Assembly (NCBI GenBank): GCA_030147065.1
Contig: JASLAP010000152.1
Span: 1 to 6,459, forward strand
DNA: 6,459 nt
Reading direction: 5' to 3'
Source: Pseudonocardia sp.
GTDB lineage: Bacteria; Actinomycetota; Actinomycetes; Mycobacteriales; Pseudonocardiaceae
Below are positions 1 to 5,417 of this stretch, piece after piece (position 1 is the first letter of the stretch; each line of letters begins with the position of its first letter). The notes below the pieces were generated by a model, which saw only the letters and a program-made list of their open reading frames with translations, searched no databases and had not been told where the DNA came from. The translations under genes were made by a program, and so were the position numbers.

Positions 1-726
1 GTGCCGGCCGAGGTGGCGTCGTTCGCCGGGCAGCTGGGGACGGTGCACCTGCCGACGGCGCTGCTCGCCGCGGGCGTGCTCGCCCTGCTCCTGGCCACCG
101 CCGCGCTGGTCCCGCGGCTGCCCGGCCCGCTGCTCGCGGTGGTGATCGCCGCAGTGGTCACCGCCATGCTGTCGCTCGACGCGCTCGGCGTGCGGACCAT
201 CGGCGCGGTGCCCGACGGGCTGCCGGTGCCCGGCCTGCCGGCGGTCATCGTCCACGACGTGATCAGCCTGCTGCTGCCGGCGGTCGGGGTGTCGGTCGTC
301 GCCTACTCCGACGGCGTGCTCACCGCCCGCGGCGGCGAGCGGGTCGACGCCGATCGCGAACTGCTCGCCCTGGGCGCGACCAACGTCGCCGCCGGGGCTG
401 GTCGTCTACCGCTACGACGCCCCGCTGTGCTTCGCCAACGCCGAGGACTTCCGTCGCCGCGCGTTGGCCGCCCTCGCCGCCGACCCGCAGCCGGCCTGGC
501 TGCTGCTCAACACCGAGGCCATCACCGAGATCGACATCACCGCGGCCGACGCGCTGCACCAGCTCGCCGACGAGCTGGACGGCGCGGCGTCGTGCTGGCC
601 CTGGCCCGCACCAAGCAGGACCTGCGGGCCGACCTGCGGCGCAGCGGGTTGCTCGACCGGATCGGTCGGGAGCGGGTGTTCCCGACCCTGCCCACGGCCG
701 TCGCCGCCTACCGCGCGTCGCGTTAG
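1..726 (+). pseudogene. SulP-family anion permease with STAS domain, partial and broken
   Basis: SulP proteins are multi-helix anion (sulfate, bicarbonate) transporters with a C-terminal cytoplasmic STAS domain. Codons from position 1 encode a membrane segment typical of the middle of SulP: hydrophobic stretches near residues 20-39, 43-58 and 86-102, then the family-like DGVLTARGG and ADRELLALGATN. The N-terminal half would lie left of the window, so the GTG at position 1 is probably an internal Val. After NVAAG (to about 396) the frame changes and the STAS domain follows directly, starting GLVVYRYDAPLCFANAEDF (395-451). In intact relatives further membrane helices lie between these two points, so an internal piece of well over 100 residues is missing. 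At about 582 one base is lacking: restoring it joins DELDG to RGVVLALARTKQDLR, which ends at TAG 724-726. Transport function is almost certainly lost. Family assignment is strong; the exact size of the deletion is inferred. Confidence 0.85.
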
Positions 727-749
727 GCCCCGGCCCCGGCCCCGGCCCC
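726..749. repeat. Four tandem GGCCCC hexamers
   Basis: GGCCCC is repeated four times without error, beginning at the last base of the SulP stop codon. It is a simple-sequence tract in GC-rich DNA, with no assigned role. Slippage during replication or sequencing is likely here, so the copy number may be unreliable. Confidence 0.8.
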
Positions 750-750
750 G

Positions 751-771
751 GGTGCCGGAGTACCCGGCACC
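751..771 (+). terminator. GC-rich hairpin after the SulP remnant
   Basis: GGTGCCGG (751-758) pairs perfectly with CCGGCACC (764-771) around a 5-nt loop, AGTAC. It lies 24 bp after the SulP stop codon. There is no U-tract, as is common for actinobacterial hairpin terminators. Role inferred from position and structure. The rest of the gap to the next gene (772-907) holds a weaker 7-bp stem (869-875 with 887-893) in the likely leader of the downstream gene, and no promoter I can identify with confidence. Confidence 0.5.
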
Positions 772-907
772 GACCCCGGACGCGGTGACTTTCGGCCCAC
801 CGGATCCGGGCAGTTGAGCAGACGCCCCGGACCCGGCCCGCGCGGGAGGGTTGTCCTGCACGAAGGAAGAGCCGGGAGACCGAGAGCCGGCTCCACGAGA
901 GCCGCCC

Positions 908-917
908 GAGGAGAAGG
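908..917 (+). promoter_or_regulatory. Ribosome binding site deciding the DoxX start
   Basis: GAGGAGAAGG sits just upstream of ATG 920, with AGGAG placed 6 nt from the start codon. An in-frame TTG at 851 would extend the protein by 23 residues, but that extension is hydrophilic, E/P-rich and has no comparable RBS. The ATG at 920 is therefore chosen. Confidence 0.8.
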
Positions 918-919
918 TC

Positions 920-1489
920 ATGACCATCCACACCACCTCGCAGGACACCGCCACCACCACACTCGCCCCGGGTACCGCTGCGGCCAAGGGGTTGGCCGTG
1001 CTGCGCATCTCCATCGGCCTGGTCTTCCTCTGGGCCTTCCTGGACAAGACCTTCGGGCTGGGCTACGCCACCCCCGGTGAGCGGGCCTGGATCGCCGGCG
1101 GCTCGCCGACCAAGGGCTTCCTCAGCAACGTGGAGGTCGGCCCGTTCCAGGGCGCGTTCCAGGCCATCGCCGGCGCCTGGTGGGCGAACTGGCTGTTCAT
1201 GCTGGGCCTGCTCGGCATCGGCGTCGCGGTCACCCTCGGCGTCGCGCTGCGGGTCAGCGCCGTCTCCGGCACGGTGATGCTGCTGATGATGTGGCTGGCC
1301 GAGTTCCCGCTCGACCGGTTCACCGCCGCCGGCGAGCCCAGCGGCTCGACCAACCCGCTGATCGACTCGCACGTCATCGAGGCCCTGGTGCTGATCGTGG
1401 TCGCGCTCACCTACGCCGGCCACACCTGGGGCCTGGGCCGCTGGTGGGCCGGGCTGGACTTCGTGCAGCGCAACCGCTGGGCCGTCTGA
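920..1489 (+). CDS. DoxX-family membrane protein
   Basis: A 189-residue integral membrane protein of the DoxX/DoxD-like family, which is related to the quinone-reducing large subunit of thiosulfate:quinone oxidoreductase. Most actinobacterial members have no proven function, so a redox role at the membrane is only suggested. Likely helices are at residues 25-42 (GLAVLRISIGLVFLWAFLDK), 90-109, 112-128 and 150-167. Conserved-looking soluble pieces are the GGSPTKGFL loop after helix 1, the SGSTNPLID loop before helix 4, and a C-terminal YAGHTWGLGRWW segment. The N-terminal 20 residues are Thr-rich and polar, with no signal peptide. The gene is intact and appears monocistronic: a broken transporter lies upstream and a strong terminator 25 bp downstream. 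The family is confidently recognised; the substrate is unknown. Confidence 0.88.
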   Translation: MTIHTTSQDTATTTLAPGTAAAKGLAVLRISIGLVFLWAFLDKTFGLGYATPGERAWIAGGSPTKGFLSNVEVGPFQGAFQAIAGAWWANWLFMLGLLGIGVAVTLGVALRVSAVSGTVMLLMMWLAEFPLDRFTAAGEPSGSTNPLIDSHVIEALVLIVVALTYAGHTWGLGRWWAGLDFVQRNRWAV

Positions 1490-1514
1490 TCCGGGCCAGC
1501 TGATCCGGTCCCAC

Positions 1515-1551
1515 CCGACGGGCCACCGCCGATCCGGCGGTGGCCCGTCGG
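1515..1551. terminator. 17-bp perfect hairpin, shared bidirectional terminator
   Basis: Bases 1515-1531 pair without mismatch with 1535-1551, leaving a 3-nt loop (ATC). It lies 25 bp after the DoxX stop and 7 bp beyond the end of the convergent oxidoreductase gene. Being symmetric, it can form in transcripts from either side. No U-tract is present on either strand. Function is inferred from position and stem strength. Confidence 0.85.
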
Positions 1552-1558
1552 CGCGTGC

Positions 1559-2599
1559 TCACCCGGTGAGCTCCCCGATCCGCACCGGACGTCCCGAGCG
1601 GACCGACCCCGCCGCCGCCAGCGCGATCCGCAGCGCGACGCGGGCGTCCTCACCGCCCACCACGGCCGGGGTGCCGGACCGGACCGCCTCGACGAACGCG
1701 GCCAACTCGGCGACGTAGGCCTCGGCCAGCAGTTCCTGGTCGCTGCGCGCGGTCTCCACGGTCCGGCCGGACGCCCCGGAGAACACCATCCCGGTGCGCC
1801 GGCCGTCGCCCGTGGTGACCATCCCGCCGGAACCGAGGACCTCGCCGCGGACGTCGTAGCCGTAGGCGGCCTCGAAGCATGCCTCGGCCACGCCGGTGGC
1901 CCCGTTGTCGAAGCGGACCACCACGACCGCGGTGTCCAGCAGCCCCCGGTCCCGCCACGCCGGCTCCACCAGGGCGTCGGCCGTCGCGTACACCTCGACC
2001 GCCGACGCGCCGGGGTTGAGGAACCGCAGGGTGTCGAAGTCGTGGATCAGGGTCTCGGTGAAGATGGTGTCCGGGGCGACCCGGGCCGGGTCGAAGCCGC
2101 CGGGGTCGCGGGTGACCGAGCGCAGCAGCCGCGGAGTGCCCAGCCGGCCGTCGTCGAGCAGCGCCCGGGCGGCCCGCCAGTCCGCGGCGAACCGCCGGTT
2201 GAACCCGACCTGCAGCACCACGCCCGCGGTCCGGGCGGCGTCGATCGCCCGGTCGGCGTCGGCGAGGGTCAGCGCCATCGGCTTCTCGCAGAACACCGCC
2301 TTGCCGGCGGCGGCCGCGGCGACGACCAGGTCGGCGTGGAAGCGGGCCGGGGCCGCGATCACCACGGCGTCGACCTCCGGGTCGGCGAGCACCTGCGCGG
2401 GATCGGTGGTGGCCCGGACCGCCCCGGTCGCGGCCGCCAGTCGCTCCGCCGCGCCCGGGGCCGGATCCGCCACCACGACCAGCCGGGCGCCGGGGACCCG
2501 CGCGGCCAGCGTCGCGGCGTGGAACGACCCCATCCGCCCCGATCCGATCAACGCCACCCCGATCGGCCTGCCGGCTGCGCCCATCTCCCCTGCGCCCAT
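1559..2599 (-). CDS. Gfo/Idh/MocA-family oxidoreductase, inositol 2-dehydrogenase-like
   Basis: A 346-residue cytoplasmic NAD(P)-dependent sugar or polyol dehydrogenase, close in length to myo-inositol 2-dehydrogenases (IolG). The N-terminal Rossmann fold shows GSGRMG (residues 19-24) and an acidic Asp45 at the end of the second strand, favouring NAD. The family motif EKP is at 105-107, with Lys106 the expected catalytic lysine, and GFNRRF at 132-137. The C-terminal half carries TETLIHDFD, with His186 as the expected catalytic histidine, and YGYDVRGEV (246-254), both like IolG. Where B. subtilis IolG has Asp four residues before that His, this protein has Glu182, so inositol is not assured. 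The start is ATG 2599, preceded by GAGGAG at an 8-nt spacing; the GTG codons at 2608 and 2605 overlap or abut that site. It is divergent from a LacI-type gene with operators between, so it is probably repressed by that neighbour. The enzyme class is certain; the substrate is not. Confidence 0.9.
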   Translation of the reverse strand: MGAGEMGAAGRPIGVALIGSGRMGSFHAATLAARVPGARLVVVADPAPGAAERLAAATGAVRATTDPAQVLADPEVDAVVIAAPARFHADLVVAAAAAGKAVFCEKPMALTLADADRAIDAARTAGVVLQVGFNRRFAADWRAARALLDDGRLGTPRLLRSVTRDPGGFDPARVAPDTIFTETLIHDFDTLRFLNPGASAVEVYATADALVEPAWRDRGLLDTAVVVVRFDNGATGVAEACFEAAYGYDVRGEVLGSGGMVTTGDGRRTGMVFSGASGRTVETARSDQELLAEAYVAELAAFVEAVRSGTPAVVGGEDARVALRIALAAAGSVRSGRPVRIGELTG

Positions 2600-2619
2600 C
2601 GCCACCACTCCTCGTCGAC

Positions 2620-2633
2620 TGAGAACGTTCTAG
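2620..2633. promoter_or_regulatory. LacI-type operator O1 (12/14 match)
   Basis: TGAGAACGTTCTAG matches the perfect site CTAGAACGTTCTAG (2685-2698) at 12 of 14 positions and contains the perfect 10-bp palindrome AGAACGTTCT (2622-2631). It lies about 20 bp upstream of the oxidoreductase start codon, where bound repressor would block its transcription. The central CG within a symmetric AACGTT core is typical of LacI-family sites. The binding protein is inferred from adjacency. Confidence 0.72.
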
Positions 2634-2643
2634 TGCGTTCCAG
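2630..2643. promoter_or_regulatory. Degenerate operator-like copy O2 (11/14 match)
   Basis: CTAGTGCGTTCCAG matches CTAGAACGTTCTAG at 11 of 14 positions. It overlaps O1 by 4 bp, and its centre lies 10 bp from that of O1, so both would face the same side of the helix. It may be a weak secondary site or chance similarity; the left half-site is poorly kept. Confidence 0.4.
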
Positions 2644-2668
2644 CAGGCTGCGGCCGCGACATGGCGAC

Positions 2669-2674
2669 TGTCAA
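2669..2674 (-). promoter_or_regulatory. Possible -35 element (TTGACA) for the oxidoreductase gene
   Basis: On the minus strand the hexamer is an exact TTGACA. The expected -10 region 17 bp further on (about 2646-2651) reads GCAGCC, which is poor. The promoter is therefore only half supported. It falls between O1/O2 and O3, where looped repressor would enclose it. Confidence 0.3.
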
Positions 2675-2684
2675 GGCGCTGCAC

Positions 2685-2698
2685 CTAGAACGTTCTAG
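2685..2698. promoter_or_regulatory. LacI-type operator O3, perfect 14-bp palindrome
   Basis: CTAGAACGTTCTAG is a perfect inverted repeat centred at 2691.5, ending 15 bp before the lacI-type start codon and just before a TAGGAT -10-like element. A bound regulator would cover the promoter spacer, giving autorepression. Its centre is 65 bp from O1, about six helical turns, which permits DNA looping. The assignment to the adjacent LacI-family protein is inference from adjacency, symmetry and repetition. Confidence 0.8.
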
Positions 2699-2700
2699 CC

Positions 2701-2706
2701 TAGGAT
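2701..2706 (+). promoter_or_regulatory. -10-like element TAGGAT, possible leaderless start of the LacI gene
   Basis: TAGGAT fits the TANNNT pattern of actinobacterial -10 boxes. Counting 7 nt beyond it puts transcription start at about 2713, the A of the ATG, which would make the mRNA leaderless. The -35 region is poor. The alternative reading is that AGGA (2702-2705), 7 nt before the ATG, is a weak ribosome binding site on a transcript that starts further upstream. Confidence 0.4.
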
Positions 2707-2712
2707 CGACGC

Positions 2713-3735
2713 ATGGCCCGCACCCAGCCACCAGCCGGGAACCGGCGGCCGACCCTCGCCGACGTCGCGGCGCGGGCCGGGGTGTCGGTCGCCCTGGTGT
2801 CGATCGTCATCCGGGACGCCCCCGGCGCGAGCGCGCGGTCGCGCGAGCGGGTGCTGCTGGCGGCCGACGAGCTGGGCTACCGGCCCGACACCCGGGCCCG
2901 GCTGCTGCGCAGCGGGCGCAGCCGGCTGCTCGGGGTGCAGTTCGCCGTGCAGCACGACTTCCACGGCGATCTGGTCGGCGGGCTCTACGCCGCGGCCGAC
3001 CGGGCCGGCTACGAGCTGACGCTCAGCGCGGTCACCCCCGGCCGGGACGAGCGGCGCGCGCTCGCCGGGCTGCTGCAGGACCGCTGCGCGGCGCTCGTCC
3101 TGCTCGGCCCGCAGGCCCCCACCGCCGATCTCGCCGCAGCCGCGGCGAGGCTGCCGGTGGTGGTCGTCGCGCGCGCGGCCCGCCACCGCGACCTGGACGT
3201 CGTCCGCACCGCCGACGACGAGGGCCTGCAGCGCGCCGTCGACCACCTGGTCGGGCTCGGCCACCGGCGCATCGCCCACGTCGACGGGGGCCGCGCCCCG
3301 GGGGCCGCGGACCGCCGGAACGGCTACCGCGCGGCCATGCACCGCCACGGTCTCGACGGGGAGGTCCGGATCGTGCCCGGCGGACCCGGCGAGGGCGACG
3401 GCGCCACCGCCGCGGCGGCCGTGCTCGCGCTCGACCCGCGCCCGACGGCGGTCACGGTGTTCAACGACCGCGCCGCCACGGGCCTGCTCGACATCGTCCG
3501 CCGCGCCGGCCTGGCCGTGCCCGGGGGGATCAGCGTGGTCGGCTACGACGACAGCCGGCTCGCCCGGCTCGCGCACGTCGACCTGACCACCGTCGCCCAG
3601 GACACCGCGCGGCTCACCGCGCTCGCCGTGGACCGGGCCGTCGACCGGATCGAGGGGGCGCCGGTGGGCCGGCGGGAGCAGGTGGTCCCCCCGCACCTCG
3701 TCGTGCGCGGCACCACCGCGCCACCCGCCGGCTGA
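2713..3735 (+). CDS. LacI/GalR-family transcriptional regulator
   Basis: A 340-residue DNA-binding repressor of standard LacI-family length. The N-terminal helix-turn-helix runs from TLADVAARAG (14-23) into the recognition helix VSVALVSIVI (24-33). LGYRPDTRARLLRSGRS (54-70) gives the hinge helix that inserts in the minor groove at a central CpG, which fits the AACGTT operators. The periplasmic-binding-protein-like sensor domain starts at RLLGV (71-75), and late in the protein shows GYDDSRLARLAHVDLTTV, a family-typical ligand-domain motif. The effector is presumably a sugar or polyol, but nothing here identifies it. The gene is divergent from the oxidoreductase with 113 bp between starts, and three operator-like sites lie in that gap, so control of both genes is likely. 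No membrane or signal segments are present. It is intact. Downstream only 30 bp separate it from a convergent gene remnant, with no clear hairpin terminator; a 10-bp CCGGATCCGG palindrome (3753-3762) is all that lies there. Confidence 0.93.
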   Translation: MARTQPPAGNRRPTLADVAARAGVSVALVSIVIRDAPGASARSRERVLLAADELGYRPDTRARLLRSGRSRLLGVQFAVQHDFHGDLVGGLYAAADRAGYELTLSAVTPGRDERRALAGLLQDRCAALVLLGPQAPTADLAAAAARLPVVVVARAARHRDLDVVRTADDEGLQRAVDHLVGLGHRRIAHVDGGRAPGAADRRNGYRAAMHRHGLDGEVRIVPGGPGEGDGATAAAAVLALDPRPTAVTVFNDRAATGLLDIVRRAGLAVPGGISVVGYDDSRLARLAHVDLTTVAQDTARLTALAVDRAVDRIEGAPVGRREQVVPPHLVVRGTTAPPAG

Positions 3736-3765
3736 CCGTCGCGGCGGGGCCTCCGGATCCGGCGC

Positions 3766-3858
3766 TCAGCCCGGCCGGTCGAGGCTGAGCAGCCCGCGCT
3801 CCAGGGCCGCGGTCACCGCGGCGGTGCGATCGTCCACGCCGAGCTTGCCGAACACGTG
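3766..3858 (-). pseudogene. 3' end of a LuxR-type (NarL/FixJ) regulator gene
   Basis: Thirty residues before a TGA (3766-3768) read HVFGK followed by LGVDDRTAAVTAALERG, then LLSLDRPG. This is the last part of a LuxR-type helix-turn-helix: the recognition-helix end (normally TVxxHVSNVFGKLG) and the helix after it. Everything upstream of the His-Val, including the receiver or sensor domain, is missing, and the reading continues into unrelated sequence with no start codon of its own. The piece is therefore a dead remnant. Identification rests on the very conserved KLGVDDRTAAV string. It is fused at 3855-3863 to the ABC transporter remnant described next, and converges on the LacI-type gene 30 bp away. 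Confidence 0.72.
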
Positions 3859-3911
3859 CGGCCGTAGGTCTTGTGGAGATCCTCGATCTCCACCACTGCT
3901 GTCGCGTCCAC
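3859..3911 (-). pseudogene. 5' end of an ABC transporter ATP-binding gene
   Basis: From GTG 3911 the minus strand encodes VDATAVVEIEDLHKTYGRT, the classic beginning of an ABC-transporter ATPase (I-x-x-L-x-K-x-Y-G, ahead of the Walker A region). After RT, at 3855-3863, similarity stops and the same frame runs through the LuxR remnant as unrelated residues to a TGA at 3813-3815. The Walker A, signature and Walker B motifs are all missing, so no ATPase is made. No clear ribosome binding site precedes the GTG, so the start could lie elsewhere. The gene would have begun 98 bp after the quinone oxidoreductase-like gene on the same strand, so the two may once have been neighbours in one transcript. 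This is recognition from a short stretch, but the motif is distinctive. Confidence 0.62.
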
Positions 3912-4009
3912 GGGCCGAGCCTGCGGCGCCGGGGGCCCGGTTCCATCGCCCGAGCCACGCGGTCCGGTCAACCGGTCGATGGACGCCCGGCCGCCCGTCC
4001 GGCGCGCGC

Positions 4010-4978
4010 TCAGCCCGGTCGCAGCGCGATCTTGCCGGTCACCGCGCGGTCGGCGAACATCCGCAGCACCCGCCCGGCGTCGGTCAGCGGGAAGACCCGC
4101 GGGGCGGGCGGGTGCAGCTCGCCGCGGGCGATCCGGCCCAGCACGTCGGCCACCAGCACGACGGCGCCCGGGCCGTCGGTGCGGGCCCAGTCGCCCCAGT
4201 CCACGCCGATCACCGAGCGGTTGTGCAGCAGGACGATGTTGGCCGGCAGCCGCGGGATGTCGCCGGAGGCGAAGCCCAGCACGCAGAACCGCCCGCCGGG
4301 GGCCATCGCCCGGAGCGCGGCCTCGGCGGCGGGGCCGCCGGCCGGGTCGATCACCACGTCCGCGCCGCCACCGGTGGCCTCCCGGATCCGGTCCTTGAGG
4401 TGCGCGTAGTCGATCGCGGCCTGGGCCCCCGCGGCCGTGGCTGCCGCCCGCTTCTCCGCCGACGACGCCACCGCGAGCACGCGCGCCCCGAGCCCGCGCG
4501 CCACGTCGACGGCGGCCAGCCCGATCCCGCCGCCCGCGCCGAGCACCACGACCCACTCCCCGGCGCCGATCGACACCCGCTGCGTCACCGCGAACACCAG
4601 CGTCGAGTAGTTCTCGATCGCCGTCGCCGCGATCTCCACCGGGACACCGCCGGGCAGCGCGACGGCCGCCGCCGCGGGCAGCACGGCGTGCGAGGTGTAG
4701 CCGCCGCCGAGCCCGGTGAGCAGCCCGGCCACCGGATCGCCGACCGCGGGCGAGGTGACGCCCGCACCGACCGCGACCACCCGGCCGGCCACCGCCGCGC
4801 CCGGGGTGAACGGCAGGTCGGGCCGCACCTGGTAGCGCCCGGCGGCGATCAGGCCGTCGACGAAGCTGGCCCCGGCCGCCCCGACGGCCACCACCACCTC
4901 GCCGGGCCCGGGGACCGGATCGGCCTCCGTCACGACCGCGAGCGGCCCACCGAACTCCGTGCACACGACGCGCTGCAT
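4010..4978 (-). CDS. Quinone oxidoreductase-like medium-chain dehydrogenase
   Basis: A 322-residue cytoplasmic enzyme of the medium-chain dehydrogenase/reductase superfamily, NADPH:quinone oxidoreductase branch, of normal length. The N-terminal GroES-like domain shows GPGEVVVAV (24-32), ASFVDGLIAAGRYQ (37-50) and LPFTPGAAVAGRV (55-67), all typical of the QOR branch. The cofactor domain has the loop LGAGGGIGLAAVDVARGLGA (146-165), followed by a basic AEKR that would suit NADPH. The cysteine cluster and metal ligands of zinc alcohol dehydrogenases are absent, so it should work without zinc. It probably reduces a quinone, enone or similar electrophile; the substrate cannot be told. The ATG at 4978 is supported by GGGAGG 8 nt upstream. 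The gene is intact and sits between two gene remnants on the same strand, with no evident partner left. Confidence 0.9.
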   Translation of the reverse strand: MQRVVCTEFGGPLAVVTEADPVPGPGEVVVAVGAAGASFVDGLIAAGRYQVRPDLPFTPGAAVAGRVVAVGAGVTSPAVGDPVAGLLTGLGGGYTSHAVLPAAAAVALPGGVPVEIAATAIENYSTLVFAVTQRVSIGAGEWVVVLGAGGGIGLAAVDVARGLGARVLAVASSAEKRAAATAAGAQAAIDYAHLKDRIREATGGGADVVIDPAGGPAAEAALRAMAPGGRFCVLGFASGDIPRLPANIVLLHNRSVIGVDWGDWARTDGPGAVVLVADVLGRIARGELHPPAPRVFPLTDAGRVLRMFADRAVTGKIALRPG

Positions 4979-4986
4979 CGCTGATC

Positions 4987-4992
4987 CCTCCC
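4987..4992 (-). promoter_or_regulatory. Ribosome binding site of the quinone oxidoreductase-like gene
   Basis: On the minus strand GGGAGG lies 8 nt before ATG 4978, and no better start codon is near. Confidence 0.7.
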
Positions 4993-5013
4993 GGCCGGAC
5001 GATGGCCGAGGCT

Positions 5014-5031
5014 ACCGGCGGGGACGCCGGT
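5014..5031 (-). terminator. Weak hairpin at the end of the response-regulator remnant
   Basis: ACCGGCG (5014-5020) pairs with CGCCGGT (5025-5031) around GGGA. It overlaps the stop codon of the remnant (5031-5033) and lies 35 bp before the next start on the same strand. A 7-bp stem in DNA this GC-rich may be chance. Confidence 0.3.
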
Positions 5032-5165
5032 CAGCCGGTCACGCCACCCGGACGCGACCGGTACTCGACCTGCGGCCGCCCGGCCGGGCCGTAGCGGGCC
5101 CCGCGCTCGGCGAGCCCGGTCTCGGCCAGGTGCTCCAGGTACGGGCCCGCGGCGATCCGGGACGT
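5031..5165 (-). pseudogene. 3' end of a CitB-type response regulator gene
   Basis: Reading down to TGA 5031-5033, the minus strand encodes RTSRIAAGPYLEHLAETGLAER, then RYG, then GRPQVEYRSRPGG. The succession of a Y-L-E-H-L helix, an R-Y-G strand and G-R-P-x-x-x-Y-R is the C-terminal winged-helix end of CitB/DpiA-type response regulators, which work with citrate/malate-type sensor kinases. The receiver domain and the first part of the helix-turn-helix are missing, and upstream this frame meets a stop at 5181-5183. There is no start codon of its own with an RBS, so it is dead unless rescued by a frameshift from the overlapping DUF742-like frame. The family call comes from motif memory and is moderately sure. 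Confidence 0.58.
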
Positions 5166-5379
5166 GCGTGCGCCCGCGGGTCAGCACGTAGGGCCGCACC
5201 GCCGGGCCGGAGGACCAGGCCGGTTCCGGTGCCGGGTCCGGTGACCGCGGGGGCGGGACGACGACCACGGTCGGGGCCGGCGCCGGGGCGGTCTTCCGGG
5301 TGGGGCGCTCGCGGCGGGCGCCGCCGAACCGGGCCCCGGTCTGTCCGACCACCGGCCGGGAGGTCACCTCGGCGCGCAT
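5166..5379 (-). pseudogene. 5' end of a DUF742-like protein gene
   Basis: From ATG 5379 the minus strand encodes about 71 residues: a start resembling VVGQTGARFGGARRERP, a Pro/Ala-rich linker, then VRPYVLTRGRT, which resembles the entry motif of DUF742 (R-P-Y-x-x-T-x-G-R-T). DUF742 proteins usually sit in conservon-type operons with a sensor kinase, a roadblock protein and a small GTPase. None of these is here. After RGRT the DUF742 winged-helix domain is absent. The frame continues as meaningless residues (HVPDRRGPVPG), while the neighbouring frame picks up the response-regulator tail. No good RBS precedes the ATG. Non-functional; identification is moderate because only the N-terminal part is left. 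Confidence 0.5.
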
Positions 5380-5401
5380 GCACCCACAGTCACCGACCGG
5401 G

Positions 5402-5417
5402 GTTACGGCCGCGTTAC
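5402..5417. promoter_or_regulatory. GTTAC-N6-GTTAC direct repeat, possible response-regulator site
   Basis: GTTAC at 5402-5406 and again at 5413-5417 form a direct repeat with an 11-bp period, one helical turn, as expected for a head-to-tail OmpR-type dimer. An inverted GTAAC copy lies at 5483-5487. The site is 23 bp upstream of the DUF742-like start and about 165 bp before the sigma-factor start. The rest of 5380-5581 has no promoter I can name; it holds a G-rich run (5511-5516) and the sigma-factor RBS GGAGG (5573-5577). The binding protein is unknown. Confidence 0.35.

Noticed and set aside
851..919. TTG-initiated N-terminal extension of the DoxX-family protein
   Set aside because: The 23 extra residues are polar and E/P-rich, and the strong GAGGAGAAGG site immediately precedes ATG 920.
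320..1423. Long minus-strand open frames opposite the SulP and DoxX genes
   Set aside because: They are Gly/Arg-rich shadow frames, a common result of high GC, with no recognisable domain and no consistent RBS.
3813..4964. A 383-codon minus-strand frame overlapping the quinone oxidoreductase-like gene
   Set aside because: Over most of its length it is an Arg/Gly-rich shadow of the real gene. Only its last portion, from 3911 down, carries the ABC ATPase start, and that is listed separately.
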